DNA of 27,391 nt from Terfezia claveryi (taxonomy: Eukaryota; Ascomycota; Pezizomycetes; Pezizales; Pezizaceae), in assembly GCA_015179025.1 (NCBI GenBank), contig WHUX01000436.1, positions 1 to 27,391 of the forward strand. The letters run 5' to 3'. The position numbers were made by a program, and so were the translations under genes. How positions within the stretch are numbered: the stretch's first letter is position 1; every line of letters begins with the position of its first letter. Below the pieces are notes generated by a model. The model saw only the letters and a program-made list of their open reading frames with translations, did no database searches and was not told the DNA's origin. Shown here in pieces: positions 9,580-18,343 of the stretch.

Positions 9580-10710
9580 CTATGCAAGGGACAGGGCTTT
9601 TCCCACCTCATCTACCTCTTCGATCTTGGATTTGGAGATGGTGTGGGCGGCCATCGAAGGGTTTTTTCGGAGGGGACACCCTATGATGAAATGGTCCCCC
9701 TTTCTGCATACAATGCACAAACCCTAAGTGTGGCGACAGTCCCTTTCCTCCTGGGTAAGACGAGGTCTACCTACTGACAGCTCCATGGGGGCAGCCCCAC
9801 CCGCTACTAGGGAGGGGTGTGCAGGCTTGTTGACCAGTGTGGGTTGTTATTGGGTATGTGCTATTGGAAAGGAGGTACGGGGAGTCGAGGTCATGAGTGT
9901 CTTTTGGGGGGCTCTTAGTGCCGCTGTCTGCTGTTGTACCCAGCTAGCTTGCTCAATAAGTTCCTCCAGGGTCTTGGTCGGTGGGCAGTAGACCAGAGCC
10001 ATTTTTAGGTTGAAGGTAAGCCCGTCTTTGAACTGGTCGAGCTTGGCTTTATCATTCCATTTGAGCTCTGCTACCAGCCTGGAGAACTCAGCAACATAGG
10101 TTGACAGTTCGTTGTGTTTTTGCGTGAGGTCTCACAGGGCCCTGCTGGCAGATCCTTTAGGATCTGGGTCCCTGAAGGCTCAGTCCAAGATTGCCATTAG
10201 TGGTGAGATATCTTCCAGATCAATTTCCATTATCTTAACAAAGGGCTGTACCTGATCCATAGCCTTACCCTCCAGTAGGCCATAGACATATTTGAGGTGG
10301 TGGTGGACAGTGGGGAACTTCGCCGAGTCCCCAGAGAGTGTTATTTGCACAGAGTTCTTCCATGCTCGTAACTAGCCCTGGTCCCCATTAAACTTGGGTG
10401 GGGTTGGTAGGTCTTGTGTTTTCTAGTTCTTTGGACTATTGGCTAGGTCTAAGGTATGAGTCAGTCTCTAGATGGTTATCCTGTCCTCTCCTGCATCTTC
10501 TTGAAAGAGGGTTATTTCGTCCTCCACTTCTCAGATTCTCTTTTCGGCTTTCTGAAGGTCCACTCCTTGTTGTTTGCCAATGGCATAAGTCTCTGTAAAT
10601 ATTTTGATCACAGTTCTTTAGTATGCTGATAGTTTTGTCGGGTCTGATGGAATTGAAGTCACCTTTCAGGCTGTGAATCTATTGGTAGGTAGTGGAATAT
10701 TCGCAGACAT
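9580..10710 (-). pseudogene. Element B Gag, decayed
   Basis: It starts with ATG at 10710 (MSANIPLP, as in element C) and ends at the TAG at 9580-9582. Many in-frame stops have arisen, so no long frame survives. The zinc knuckle at about 9690-9735 is still intact as CX2CX4HX4C (CIVCRKGDHFIIGC). Gag would form the virus-like particle and bind the element RNA. Confidence 0.8.
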
Positions 10711-10730
10711 CGTACCGGTTGGTCTGAAAG

Positions 10731-10739
10731 ATCCAACAT
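10731..10739 (-). promoter_or_regulatory. Primer binding site of element B (putative)
   Basis: On the minus strand ATGTTGGAT starts two bases after the 5' LTR. The same site in C, D and E also begins two bases after the LTR. It can pair with ATCCAATGT downstream of the TATA box in its own LTR if two G-T pairs are allowed, which would fit self-priming. A matching tRNA was not recognised. Confidence 0.55.
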
Positions 10740-10741
10740 AG

Positions 10742-11208
10742 TGTGATGACAGCTTTGGGGATAAGGCGACCAAGGGGTACACTGGAGCAAGGGCAAGGCT
10801 AGGGTAACATACACGTAGAAACGCTATATGTGTGACTTAGGGGAAAAGGCTAGGATGGGGGCAAGGGCGAGGGCAAGAGAGGCACACAGGAGTAGTAGGA
10901 GGTAGCAGGGCTGCAGAGACAAGGCAAGGCAAGGCAAGGAGGTGCACAAGTGAGATGCACCAACGTGGACAGAAGCAAGGCCCTGTATTGGATATACAAG
11001 ACATTGGATGGGGATCCAACGACAGTACAAGGGACAAGGGCTATATATATATGATTCCGGGCTAAGGCAACAAAAGGAATAAGCTTCCCGAGATTCCTAT
11101 CTCGGGAGCCAAGTAGAATAGCAATAACCTATCACCTACGTTACAGGTGATAATCCATCACCTGCGGTGTAAGTGATGACAAAGACAACTAAGCTCGCCA
11201 TTGTGACA
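10742..11208 (-). repeat. Element B 5' LTR (467 bp)
   Basis: It runs from TGTGATGAC to TTGTGACA, followed by the ATACT duplication. On the minus strand it has a TATA run (about 11042-11052), the CCCGAGAT/ATCTCGGG hairpin and, near the U3 end, two 21-bp imperfect ATCACCT...AGGTGAT palindromes (11131-11151 and 11157-11177). Confidence 0.9.
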
Positions 11209-11213
11209 ATACT
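11209..11213. repeat. Target site duplication ATACT, right copy (element B)
   Basis: Matches 1241-1245. Confidence 0.9.
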
Positions 11214-11342
11214 TTATGCTGTAGGCTTATACTAGCTTTAGTTTTTACTCTCACTGGTAGAAACTTTGTAAATTAGGTAAGGTTGATCAGGCCTTCCTTG
11301 TTATGTAAGAATCAAGTTTTTAGGTTAAAAAAATGTAAAGGT
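11214..11342. other. Short spacer between element B and repeat R1
   Basis: 129 bp of AT-rich sequence with no recognisable gene. It is the original continuation of the sequence left of element B (1-1240). Confidence 0.5.
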
Positions 11343-11355
11343 TGTATAAGGGGAC
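11343..11355 (+). repeat. Repeat R1, piece 1
   Basis: TGTATAAGGGGAC matches the start of R2 at 20832 (TGTTAAGGGGAC). Its last five bases, GGGAC, are the left target duplication of element C. R1 continues at 17578. Confidence 0.65.
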
Positions 11356-11904
11356 TGTAACGAGGGCTCTGGGGGACAAGGCGACCAAGGGGTACGCCGG
11401 GGAAGTGGCAAGGGGCAATCGCACACGTAGGAGCGCTACGTGTGTAATCTGGAGAAAGGCTAGGGTAAGACACACGTAGGAACGCTACGTGTGTGACTAG
11501 GGGAAGACTGAGACGGGGGGGGGGCAAGGGCAAGAGGCAAGAGAGGCAGAGGGCAAGGGACACGAGACACGCGGAGGCAGTTGCCGCGTGTGTCAAGGGG
11601 GGCAGCTGTACTGCAGAGTTGTAGGTTCGAGGCAAGGATGTGCACAAGGGAGGTGCACAAGCACTGGGGGAAGCAAGATCCTGTATTGGGTATACAAGAC
11701 GTTGGATGGGGATCCAACAAGAGGGCGGAGAGAGCAAGCTATATATACAGGCTTCCTTCCTGGCCAAGGCCACCGGAAGGAATAAGGTTCCCGAGACCCC
11801 TTATCTCGGGAACAGAGATAACAACGATATCAATCAACAATAATGAGAGTCGGACGGAATCCCGTCCGACTCTCAAACCAGGCTAGGAAAGGACGGTTGT
11901 GACA
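11356..11904 (-). repeat. Element C 3' LTR (549 bp)
   Basis: It contains two tandem copies of a hairpin module (ACACGTAGGAGCGCTACGTGTGT-like, about 11416-11438 and 11469-11491). It also has a GTTCCCGAGA/TCTCGGGAAC hairpin (11787-11813) and, near the U3 end, a perfect 13-bp stem (GAGAGTCGGACGG, 11845-11857 with 11862-11874). Confidence 0.95.
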
Positions 11905-11920
11905 CTATCCCCCCTTTAGG
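11905..11920 (-). promoter_or_regulatory. Polypurine tract of element C
   Basis: CCTAAAGGGGGGATAG on the minus strand directly abuts the 3' LTR. It is the expected primer for plus-strand synthesis. Confidence 0.9.
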
Positions 11921-12093
11921 CTCGGAGCTCCAGCGACTAGGAGTCCTGGGCACGATAACCGGCAAAATCAACACAGGAAACAACAACAACAACAACAAGG
12001 TAAGGACAAAGACCCCAACTCCGAACAACCTGACAACAATAGAAACAACAATCATAATTCCAACTCCAAATCAACGAAGACAAGACAAAAATA

Positions 12094-14052
12094 TCATTCA
12101 GCGGGGCGAGGCTTGAGAGGGTAACGCTGGTGGAATAGGGTGACCAGGTCAGGGGCGTTTTCCAGGTCCTCCGCTAGTTGCCAGGTCATCTCCTCATCTC
12201 CCAGCCATTTGACCTTATATTGCAGGTGCCCATACCTTCTTCGAGAGTCCAGCACTTCCTCTACCTCCCATTCCTCCTCACCTTCGATCACCACAGGAGG
12301 GGGAGGGGGGTGTTTCTGCCCTGGGAGGGGATCGTCAGCCGCTGGCTCAATTTCCGATACGTGTACAACCGGGTGGCGTTTGATGTCCTTGGGGAACCTC
12401 AATCGATAGGTATGAGTGCCCACAGCAGCCAACACCTCGAATGGACCCAGGAACTTGTAGTCGAGCTTGCGAGATGGCCGTTCTGTCCGGAAGTGCCGGC
12501 TGGAGAGCCACACCTTATCTTCTGGCTGATACTTGGGGGCTGGCAACCGTGATCCATTGGCATATTCAGCTTGCCTGGCTTGCGCATATCCCAGCTCGGC
12601 TTTCAGGGTAGAGTGAAGTTCAGAAATCTGAGTGGCGAACTCCTTAGCTGGGGCGTTCTCCCTGGCCTTGCGCAGAGGTGCCAGGGAGTCTATGAACCAA
12701 GGGTGCCAGCCATAATTGGCCAGGAATGGGGAGGTCTTCAGGGTCTCAGAGAAGTGGTTGTTGGCGGAGAATTTGCAGGTGGCCAGCAATGAAACCCAGT
12801 TATTCTGCTGGTAATTGATGTACGCCCTCAGATATTGCTCTATGATGGCATTCATACGTTCTGACTGGCCATCAGTCTGAGGGTGGTATGCCGTAGACAG
12901 GTGTACTTTAATACCCAACAGCTCACAGAATGTTTTCCAGAAGTCGGCGACGAACTGAGGGCCACGGTCTGAGACAATCGACGCTGGGACGCCATGGTAA
13001 TGGAAGACATTATCCAGGTAGAGGGATGCCAATTCGGGGGCCGAGCAGGTGTCTCGACAGGGTATCACATGCCTCATTTTTGTTAACCGATCCACTACCA
13101 TCAAGATGGCGTTGAATCCCAAGTCTTCCGGCAATCCGGTGACGAAGTCCATAGTCAGGTGTTGCCAGGGTTGTTCTGGGACTTCCAGGGGCTTCAGGGT
13201 ACCATACGGAGCGTGGCGGGTGGGTTTGGCACGCTTGCAGACATGGCAATTCCGTATGTACCGCTCTACCTCCTTCCGTTGGTCAATCCACGTATATTGC
13301 CTAGCTAGCAGCTCTAATGTTTTAGCTACTCCAGGATGACCTGCAGCCAGGGTATCATGGTGTTCCTTGATCAGCTGCATCCGCAGCTCTCCTTCAGGTA
13401 TATAGAGCCGATCTAGGTGGTATAGGAGGCTGTCCTGAGTGGTGCACTTGGCTAGGGAAATCTTGGTGTGACAGCGCTGTCCAGACTCCACTGCAGCGAT
13501 TATATCCTTAACCAGGTCGTCCTCTGCATATGCCCGTTGTATCCGCAGAAGGAGATCTGCTCCTAGGTTCGCTTCAGCTTTAGCATCAGCATCAGCATCA
13601 GCATCAGCATCAGCATCAGCATCAGCATCAGCATCGGCATCAGTAGCATTAGCATCAGCATCAGCATCAGCATCAGCATCAGCATGGCTAGTGGCCGCCA
13701 GGTTGAGATTTTCAGGTTTCAGTACCACCTGATTTTGGTACTTTAGCCTTTCATCCCCCCCTTTAGGGAGATCTCCTGATCTCCTGGTCAGTGCGTCTGG
13801 TTTCCCACCAGCCTTTCCAGGCCGATACTTGATCTTGAAGTTGAATCGAGATAAGAACTCCGACCACCTAGCCTGCCGTCGGTTCAGCAGCTTAGTGGTG
13901 GTGAAGTACTCAAGATTCTTATGATCGGATAGCACCTCAATGATCCCCTTGGCTGACTCCAGGTGTGGCCTCCACTCCTCGAATGCTCGCACAATGGCCA
14001 TTAACTCCTTATCATAGATTTCATAATTACACTCCGCCGGAGAGTGCTTTTT
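12094..14052 (-). pseudogene. Element C pol, RNase H end, integrase and chromodomain
   Basis: This is the longest intact coding stretch of the window; the frame stays open to 14235, but the part beyond about 14052 is out of register. Reading on the minus strand: the RNase H end ([29 protein letters not shown]), then a linker with an Asp-Ala run (13578-13686), then the HHCC zinc finger of integrase (HHDT...GH at about 13337-13365, CHVCK at about 13240). The catalytic triad is Asp 13147-13149 (MDF), Asp 12967-12969 (SDRGPQF) and Glu 12859-12861 (SERMN); the last two are separated by 35 residues, the classic DD35E spacing. The RHPVVHVSEIEP block and a C-terminal chromodomain (YKVKWLGDEEMTWQ, about 12100-12280) follow. 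A one-base deletion near 14052 separates it from the RT frame. Confidence 0.9.
13578..13686 (-). repeat. Hexanucleotide microsatellite in pol (Asp-Ala repeat)
   Basis: GCATCA repeats on the plus strand encode a run of about 17 Asp-Ala pairs, broken once by Asn-Ala-Thr. Element B has only a couple of related codons at the same place (about 7325-7345), so the run expanded after the copies split. Confidence 0.9.
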
Positions 14053-14837
14053 GAGAAGTATGCCACTGGGTGGAGGATGCCGTTCACATGCTGAGACAGG
14101 ATTCCGGCGGACACATAGTCGGAGGCATCTGTTTCTACGATACACTCGCTGTCGGGGTCGAAGTGGGCCAGGATCGGGGCTGAGCAGAAGGCTTCCTTGA
14201 GTTTCTCGAAGGCAGATTGGGCTTCCAGACCCCACTGGAAGCGTTGGCCCTTTTCCATGCCCTTGGTCTTGGTTAATGCTGTCAGTGGTGCCACGATCTT
14301 CGAATATCCCAGAATGAACCGGCGATAGAAGTTAGCAAAACCCAGGAAGGCCTGTATATCCTTGAGGTTGGCTGGAGTTTCCCACTCCTGGATCGCAGCA
14401 ACCTTCGCAGGGTCCATCTGGATGCCCTCCGTGGTGATAATTAGCCCCAGATACTTGACCTTCTGCACATGGAACTCGCATTTTTCCGGCTTCAGATATA
14501 ACCCAGCTCCCTCCAGCTTCTCCAGCACTTGTCGGACGTGGATCTTGTGTTCTGCTAGGGTATCCGAGTAAATAAGGATATCGTCCAGGTAGGCGGTGCA
14601 GAATATGTCCAGAAAGTCCCGCAGAGTATCATTGATAAAGTGCTGAAAAGAGGCGGGGGCATTGGTTAAGCCGAAAGGCATCACATTATACTCAAAATGG
14701 CCATATCGCGTCCAGAAGGCAGTTTTCCACTCCTCCCTCTCGGCGATCCGTACCAGGTTGTAAGCCCCTCTTAAATCCAATTTGGTGAACCATTTGGCCT
14801 TGGAGAGCCTGGCTAATGTCTCCTGGATCAGGGGCAA
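14001..14837 (-). pseudogene. Element C pol, reverse transcriptase core and RNase H start
   Basis: The open frame begins at [26 protein letters not shown], the RT fingers/palm. [11 protein letters not shown] follows, then the catalytic YLDD (14580-14591) with ILIYS, then thumb motifs ([17 protein letters not shown]) and the first RNase H acidic motif (VETDASDY). The shift near 14052 ends the true frame in RNase H. The shift joining it to the N-terminal RT part is near 14838-14850, where a base is missing around NRYPLPL. RT copies the element RNA into DNA in the particle. Confidence 0.9.
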
Positions 14838-15420
14838 GAGGTACCTGTTTTTACTGTAATCTCATTCAGGCCGCGATAATCCACGCACAACCTAAGGGAG
14901 CCGTCCGACTTCTTCACGAACAGCACCGGGGCACCCGCTGGGGAGGAGCTGTGGCGAATGAAGCTCTTGTTGAGGTTTTCCTCCAGATACTTTTTTAGAG
15001 CTTCCAGTTCCATCCGGGACATCCTATAGAGAGGTCCATAAGGGGGGGTCTTACCTTCTACCAGCGGGATTGTATGGTCGTATGGTCGATGGGGGGCAAG
15101 CTTCTCCGCGGCTTTCTCAGAGAACAAGTCAATGAATTCGTGGTATTCACCTGGCACCATGGACTTCCATTCTTCCTTGGACCGCAGCTTATTGATTTCC
15201 AGGTTAACTTCGCAGATTGATAGAGTATGGGCTTTCAGCTTGTGCCTTCTGGTAAGGTAAGCAAAGGCCCCTGCTCCAATGAAGTTGATATCGAGGGGTT
15301 TTAGTGGGGGGGTTTCTGCCATCACCTGGCTAGGATCCTCTATCGGGGTGGTAGGGCACATAATCCTTTAACGGCAGTCTGTGGGCACCGCAGTGCTTCT
15401 GCAATACCCGCTGTTAAAGT
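14838..15420 (-). pseudogene. Element C pol, linker and RT N-terminus
   Basis: The frame at 14828-15361 holds the [15 protein letters not shown] block, [20 protein letters not shown] and the RT N-terminal [19 protein letters not shown], typical of Ty3/gypsy RT. At the end it slips out of frame (VKTGTSCP where VKNRYPLPL is expected). It is separated from the protease by further frame damage between 15361 and 15480. Confidence 0.88.
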
Positions 15421-15860
15421 TCAAGGTGTAAGAGCCAAAGTTAATGGAGACATCATGCATTCGGAGCCAGGGATCCCCAGGACAATGGGGTATTTGAGCT
15501 TGGTTACAAACATGGGGAGGCTTTCCGAATGGTCTCCAATGGCACTAGGTAGGCATGCGAGGTCGGTAATAGCCCCGGAAGAGATAGGTCGGCCATCAAT
15601 GACATCAAGAAGGCGGGGGGTCTTTAGCTTGGCTGTTGGTATCGAATTTTTACTGACAAAGGTCTGATCAATGAAGGCTATTCCTGAGGCACCACAATCT
15701 ATGAGAGCTGATGTTACCACTGTTTTACCATTGAATTTAACAGTTATTGGTACTACAAAATGCTCGCCAAACAAGCGAGATTCGTCAACAGACATAGATG
15801 CAGGAACAGAGAAAGACGACAAAGACAAATGACTCAGGATAGGTGCCTTGCTAGTGTCAG
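15421..15860 (-). pseudogene. Element C pol, aspartic protease
   Basis: A retropepsin-like domain with the active site ALIDCGASG (Asp codon 15697-15699). Upstream VDESRLFGEHFVVPI and downstream AIGDHSESLPMFVTKLKYPIVLGIP are shared with B, D and E. The frame is -1 relative to Gag and remains open back into the Gag end (PCIVTDTSK-like), so the protease has no start codon of its own and was probably made by frameshifting. The frame changes near 15480, after VLGIPGS, where B and E read on with an IP-LR-DVSVSFGSY motif. Confidence 0.85.
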
Positions 15861-15863
15861 TGA

Positions 15864-16998
15864 CTATGCAAGGGACAGGGCTTTTCCCGACTCATCCACC
15901 TCTTCAATCCTGGATTCGGAGATGGCGTGGGCGGCCATCGAGCGGTTTTTGCGGAGGGACATGCCGCGATAAAATGGTCCCCCTTTCCGCATGCAATGCA
16001 CAAACCCTGAGTGCGGCGACGGTCCCTTTCCTCCTGGGTAAGACGAGGTCTACCTGCTGACAGGTCCATGGGGCAGCCCCACCCGCTACCAGGGAGGGGT
16101 GTGCAGGCTTGTTGACTGGTGTGGGTTGTTGTTGTTGTTGGGTGCGTGCTGTCAGAAATGGTGTACGGGGAGTCGAGGTCAGGAGTGTCTTTTGGGGGGC
16201 TCTCAGTGCCGCTGTCTGCTGTTCCACCCAGCTAGCTTGTTCAATAAGTCCCTCCAGGGTCTTGGTCGGTGGGCAGTAAACCAGAGCCTTTTTCTGCTCG
16301 AAGGTAAGCCCGTCTTTGAACTAATCGAGCTTGGCTTCGTCATTCCAATTGAGCTCTGCTGCTAGCCTGGAGAACTCAGCAACATAGGCTAATAGTTCGT
16401 TGTGTTTTTGCTTGAGGTCTCGCAGGGCCCTGCTGGCGGTTCCTTTAGGATCCGGGTCTCCGAAGGCTCGGTCTAGGATTGCCATTAGTGCTGGGATGTC
16501 TACCAGATCAATCCCCGTGGCCTTGACGAAGGGCTGTACCTGGTCCATGGCCTTACCCTCCAGTAGGCCATAGACATATGAGAGCTGGTGGTGGACGGTG
16601 GGGAACTTCGCCGAGTCCCCAGAGAGTTTTATCTGCACAGAGTTTTTCCATGCTCGTAGCCGGCCCCGGTCCCCATTAAACTTGGGCGGGGTGGGTAGGT
16701 CTTGTGTTTTCTGGTTTTTTGGACCATCGGTCAGGTCCAAAGCGTGAGTCAGTCTCTGGATGGTTATCCTGTCCTCTGCTGCATCTTCTTGGAGGAGGGT
16801 TATTTCATCTTCAGCTTCTCGGATTCGCCTTTCGGCTTTCTGAAGGTCCGCTCCTTGTTGTTCGCCGATGGCATAAGTATCTGTGAATATCTCGATTACA
16901 GTTCGTCGGTATGCTGATAGTTCTGTCGGGTCTGATGGGATCGGAGTCGCCCTCCAGGCTACGAATCTATTGGTGGGTAGTGGAATGTTCGCGGACAT
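15864..16998 (-). pseudogene. Element C Gag
   Basis: It starts with MSANIPLPTNRFVAW (ATG at 16998) and stops with TAG at 15864-15866. The N-terminal part is open from 16998 to a TAG at 16321-16323, where B has an open Gln codon (CAG to TAG, a CpA transition). Two single-base losses follow: at about 16072 (four Gs in CATGGGGCAG where B has five) and at about 15957 (near the zinc knuckle). The knuckle CIACGKGDHFIAAC (CX2CX4HX4C) lies at about 15970-16010. Gag builds the particle and packages RNA. Confidence 0.88.
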
Positions 16999-17018
16999 CG
17001 TACCGGTTGGTCTGAAAG

Positions 17019-17027
17019 ATCCAACGT
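17019..17027 (-). promoter_or_regulatory. Primer binding site of element C (putative self-priming)
   Basis: ACGTTGGAT on the minus strand, two bases after the 5' LTR. It is a perfect 9-base complement of ATCCAACGT at 17372-17380, which lies about 33 bases downstream of the LTR TATA box, where the RNA 5' end is expected. Confidence 0.6.
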
Positions 17028-17029
17028 AG

Positions 17030-17577
17030 TGTAACGAGGGCTCTGGGGGACAAGGCGACCAAGGGGTACGCCGGGGAAGTGGCAAGGGGCAATCGCACAC
17101 GTAGGAGCGCTATGTGTGTGATCTGGGGAAAGGCTAGAGTAAGACACACATAGGAACGCTACGTGTGTGACTAGGGGAAGACTGAGACGGGGGGGGCAAG
17201 GGCAAGAGGCAAGAGAGGCAGAGGGCAAGGGACACGAGACACGCGGAGGCAGTTGCCGCGTGTGTCAAGGGGGGGCAGCTGTACTGCAGAGTTGTAGGTT
17301 CGAGGCAAGGATGTGCACAAGGGAGGTGCACAAGCGCTGGGGGAAGCAAGATCCTGTATTGGGTATACAAGACGTTGGATGGGGCTCCAACAAGAGGGCG
17401 GAGAGAGCAAGCTATATATACAGGCTTCCTTCCTGGCCAAGGCCACCGGAAGGAATAAGGTTCCCGAGACCCCTTATCTCGGGAACAGAGATAACAACGA
17501 TATCAATCAACAATAATGAGAGTCGGACGGAATCCCCTCCGACTCTCAAACCTGGCTAGGAAAGGACGGTTGTGACA
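17030..17577 (-). repeat. Element C 5' LTR (548 bp)
   Basis: Nearly identical to 11356-11904. It starts TGTAACGAGGG and ends TTGTGACA, with GGGAC following. The 13-bp stem of the left LTR has one mismatch here (17518-17547). Confidence 0.95.
17413..17420 (-). promoter_or_regulatory. LTR promoter TATA box (element C)
   Basis: TATATATA in the LTR, minus-strand sense. The same box occurs in B, D and E at the corresponding place. Confidence 0.65.
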
Positions 17578-17719
17578 GGGACTAGAAAATCAGATTAAAT
17601 CAGATTAAGATCTAATGTAATTAGATAATCTCAGGCTAGTAATATATACTACAAAGTAGATTCCTAATAGTATTTTGTTTAGTCTTACTATTAAAGTTAT
17701 TACTAGTAGCATAAGATTA
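17578..17719 (+). repeat. Repeat R1, piece 2
   Basis: It aligns with 20839-20973 of R2 (GACTAGAAAATCAGATT..., CTAGTAATATATACTACAAAG, TTACTAGTAGCATAAGATTA). The first five bases are the right target duplication of element C. The piece ends with ATAAGATTA, duplicated at 18210-18218 by the insertion of element G. Confidence 0.85.
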
Positions 17720-18209
17720 GCGTGCGCACAGAGTCGAGTTTTCCCCACGCCGACTCGCCAAGACTCGTGCCGATGGCCGAGTTTCGTCCAACCCTCAAAC
17801 CCGGCGAGTCAGCTACACGATTCTCTGGAATACTCGGGCCAGCGCCGAGTAGCCGACGAGTACTCACCAAGCCTTTTCGTTACGCGGAATAGGCTTGTAG
17901 CCTACCTTCGCCACCTACATATACATGGAAATCATGCATTCGCGGCTTATATATATATATGAAATTCGAGTATTCGCAGCTTATATATAAGTATATATAA
18001 GCCGCGAATGCACGAATTTTATGTATATATGGCCGGCAAAGCTAGGATGCTAGCCTGTTCCCCATAACAAAAGGGCTTGGCAAGTACTCGCGAGTAGGCG
18101 GCGAGTCAGCGCGAGCTGGCTTCTTATAGATTGCCATCAGTGCAAGTCGACATCGAGTAGGACAAATAGTTGGCAAACTAGCCTCGACTCGGGCTGATGG
18201 GCACACTAC
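17720..18209. mobile_element. Element G: 490-bp foldback MITE-like element
   Basis: It is inserted in R1 with a direct duplication of ATAAGATTA (17711-17719 and 18210-18218; a tenth base, C, also matches). R2 shows the empty site. The ends are weakly inverted (GCGTGCGCA on the left; GTGTGCCCA as complement of the right). It folds on itself with a perfect 20-bp inverted repeat at 17936-17955 and 17992-18011 around an AT-rich loop. ACTCG or CGAGT occurs about 14 times. There is no coding frame. A 9-10 bp duplication fits Mutator-like elements best; with 8 bp hAT would be an alternative. Confidence 0.75.
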
Positions 18210-18343
18210 ATAAGATTACTGTAATAAGTAAAGTAGTATAGGCACTTAAAGATTAACTAGTAGAACTTATATATTAATTGTATTCTAATTATCTTCTAAG
18301 TTCTAACTATCTGTCTAACTGAAGGGAAATTTAGAGGACTATA
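18210..18343 (+). repeat. Repeat R1, piece 3
   Basis: It continues R after element G (CTGTAATAAGTAAAGTAGTATAGG..., CTGAAGGGAAATTTAGAGGACTATA) and ends where the LTR of element D begins. Confidence 0.85.

Larger units (their letters stand above)
1246..11208 (-). mobile_element. Element B: Ty3/gypsy chromovirus, interrupted
   Basis: This is a full-span element on the minus strand. The 5' LTR is 10742-11208 and the 3' LTR is 1246-1638 plus 5637-5689, starting TGTGA and ending TGTGACA on the plus strand. It is flanked by ATACT duplications. Without the foldback insertion at 1639-5636 it is about 6 kb, the same as element C. Gag, protease, RT, RNase H, integrase and chromodomain can all be traced in order, but all are broken by stops. 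Many differences from C are CpA-to-TpA or TpG-to-TpA, which fits RIP. The RT catalytic motif is YLDN instead of YLDD, so the copy is dead. Confidence 0.9.
11356..17577 (-). mobile_element. Element C: Ty3/gypsy chromovirus, near complete
   Basis: 6222 bp on the minus strand, with LTRs 11356-11904 and 17030-17577 (TGTAACGAGGG...GGTTGTGACA) and GGGAC duplications at 11351-11355 and 17578-17582. The two LTRs differ at roughly ten positions that I could count, so the insertion is fairly recent. All domains are present: Gag with CCHC, protease, RT-RNase H, integrase DD35E and chromodomain. The coding sequence is nevertheless broken by one nonsense codon in Gag and at least five single-base shifts. 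It inserted into repeat R1. Confidence 0.95.

Noticed and set aside
11312..11886. Frames inside the LTRs of element C (also 17134-17559, 24359-24708)
   Set aside because: They lie inside non-coding LTRs, appear on both strands, and recur simply because the LTR is repeated.
17720..18209. Helitron
   Set aside because: It makes a 9-10 bp target duplication and has inverted ends, whereas Helitrons make no duplication and end in CTRR with a 3' hairpin.
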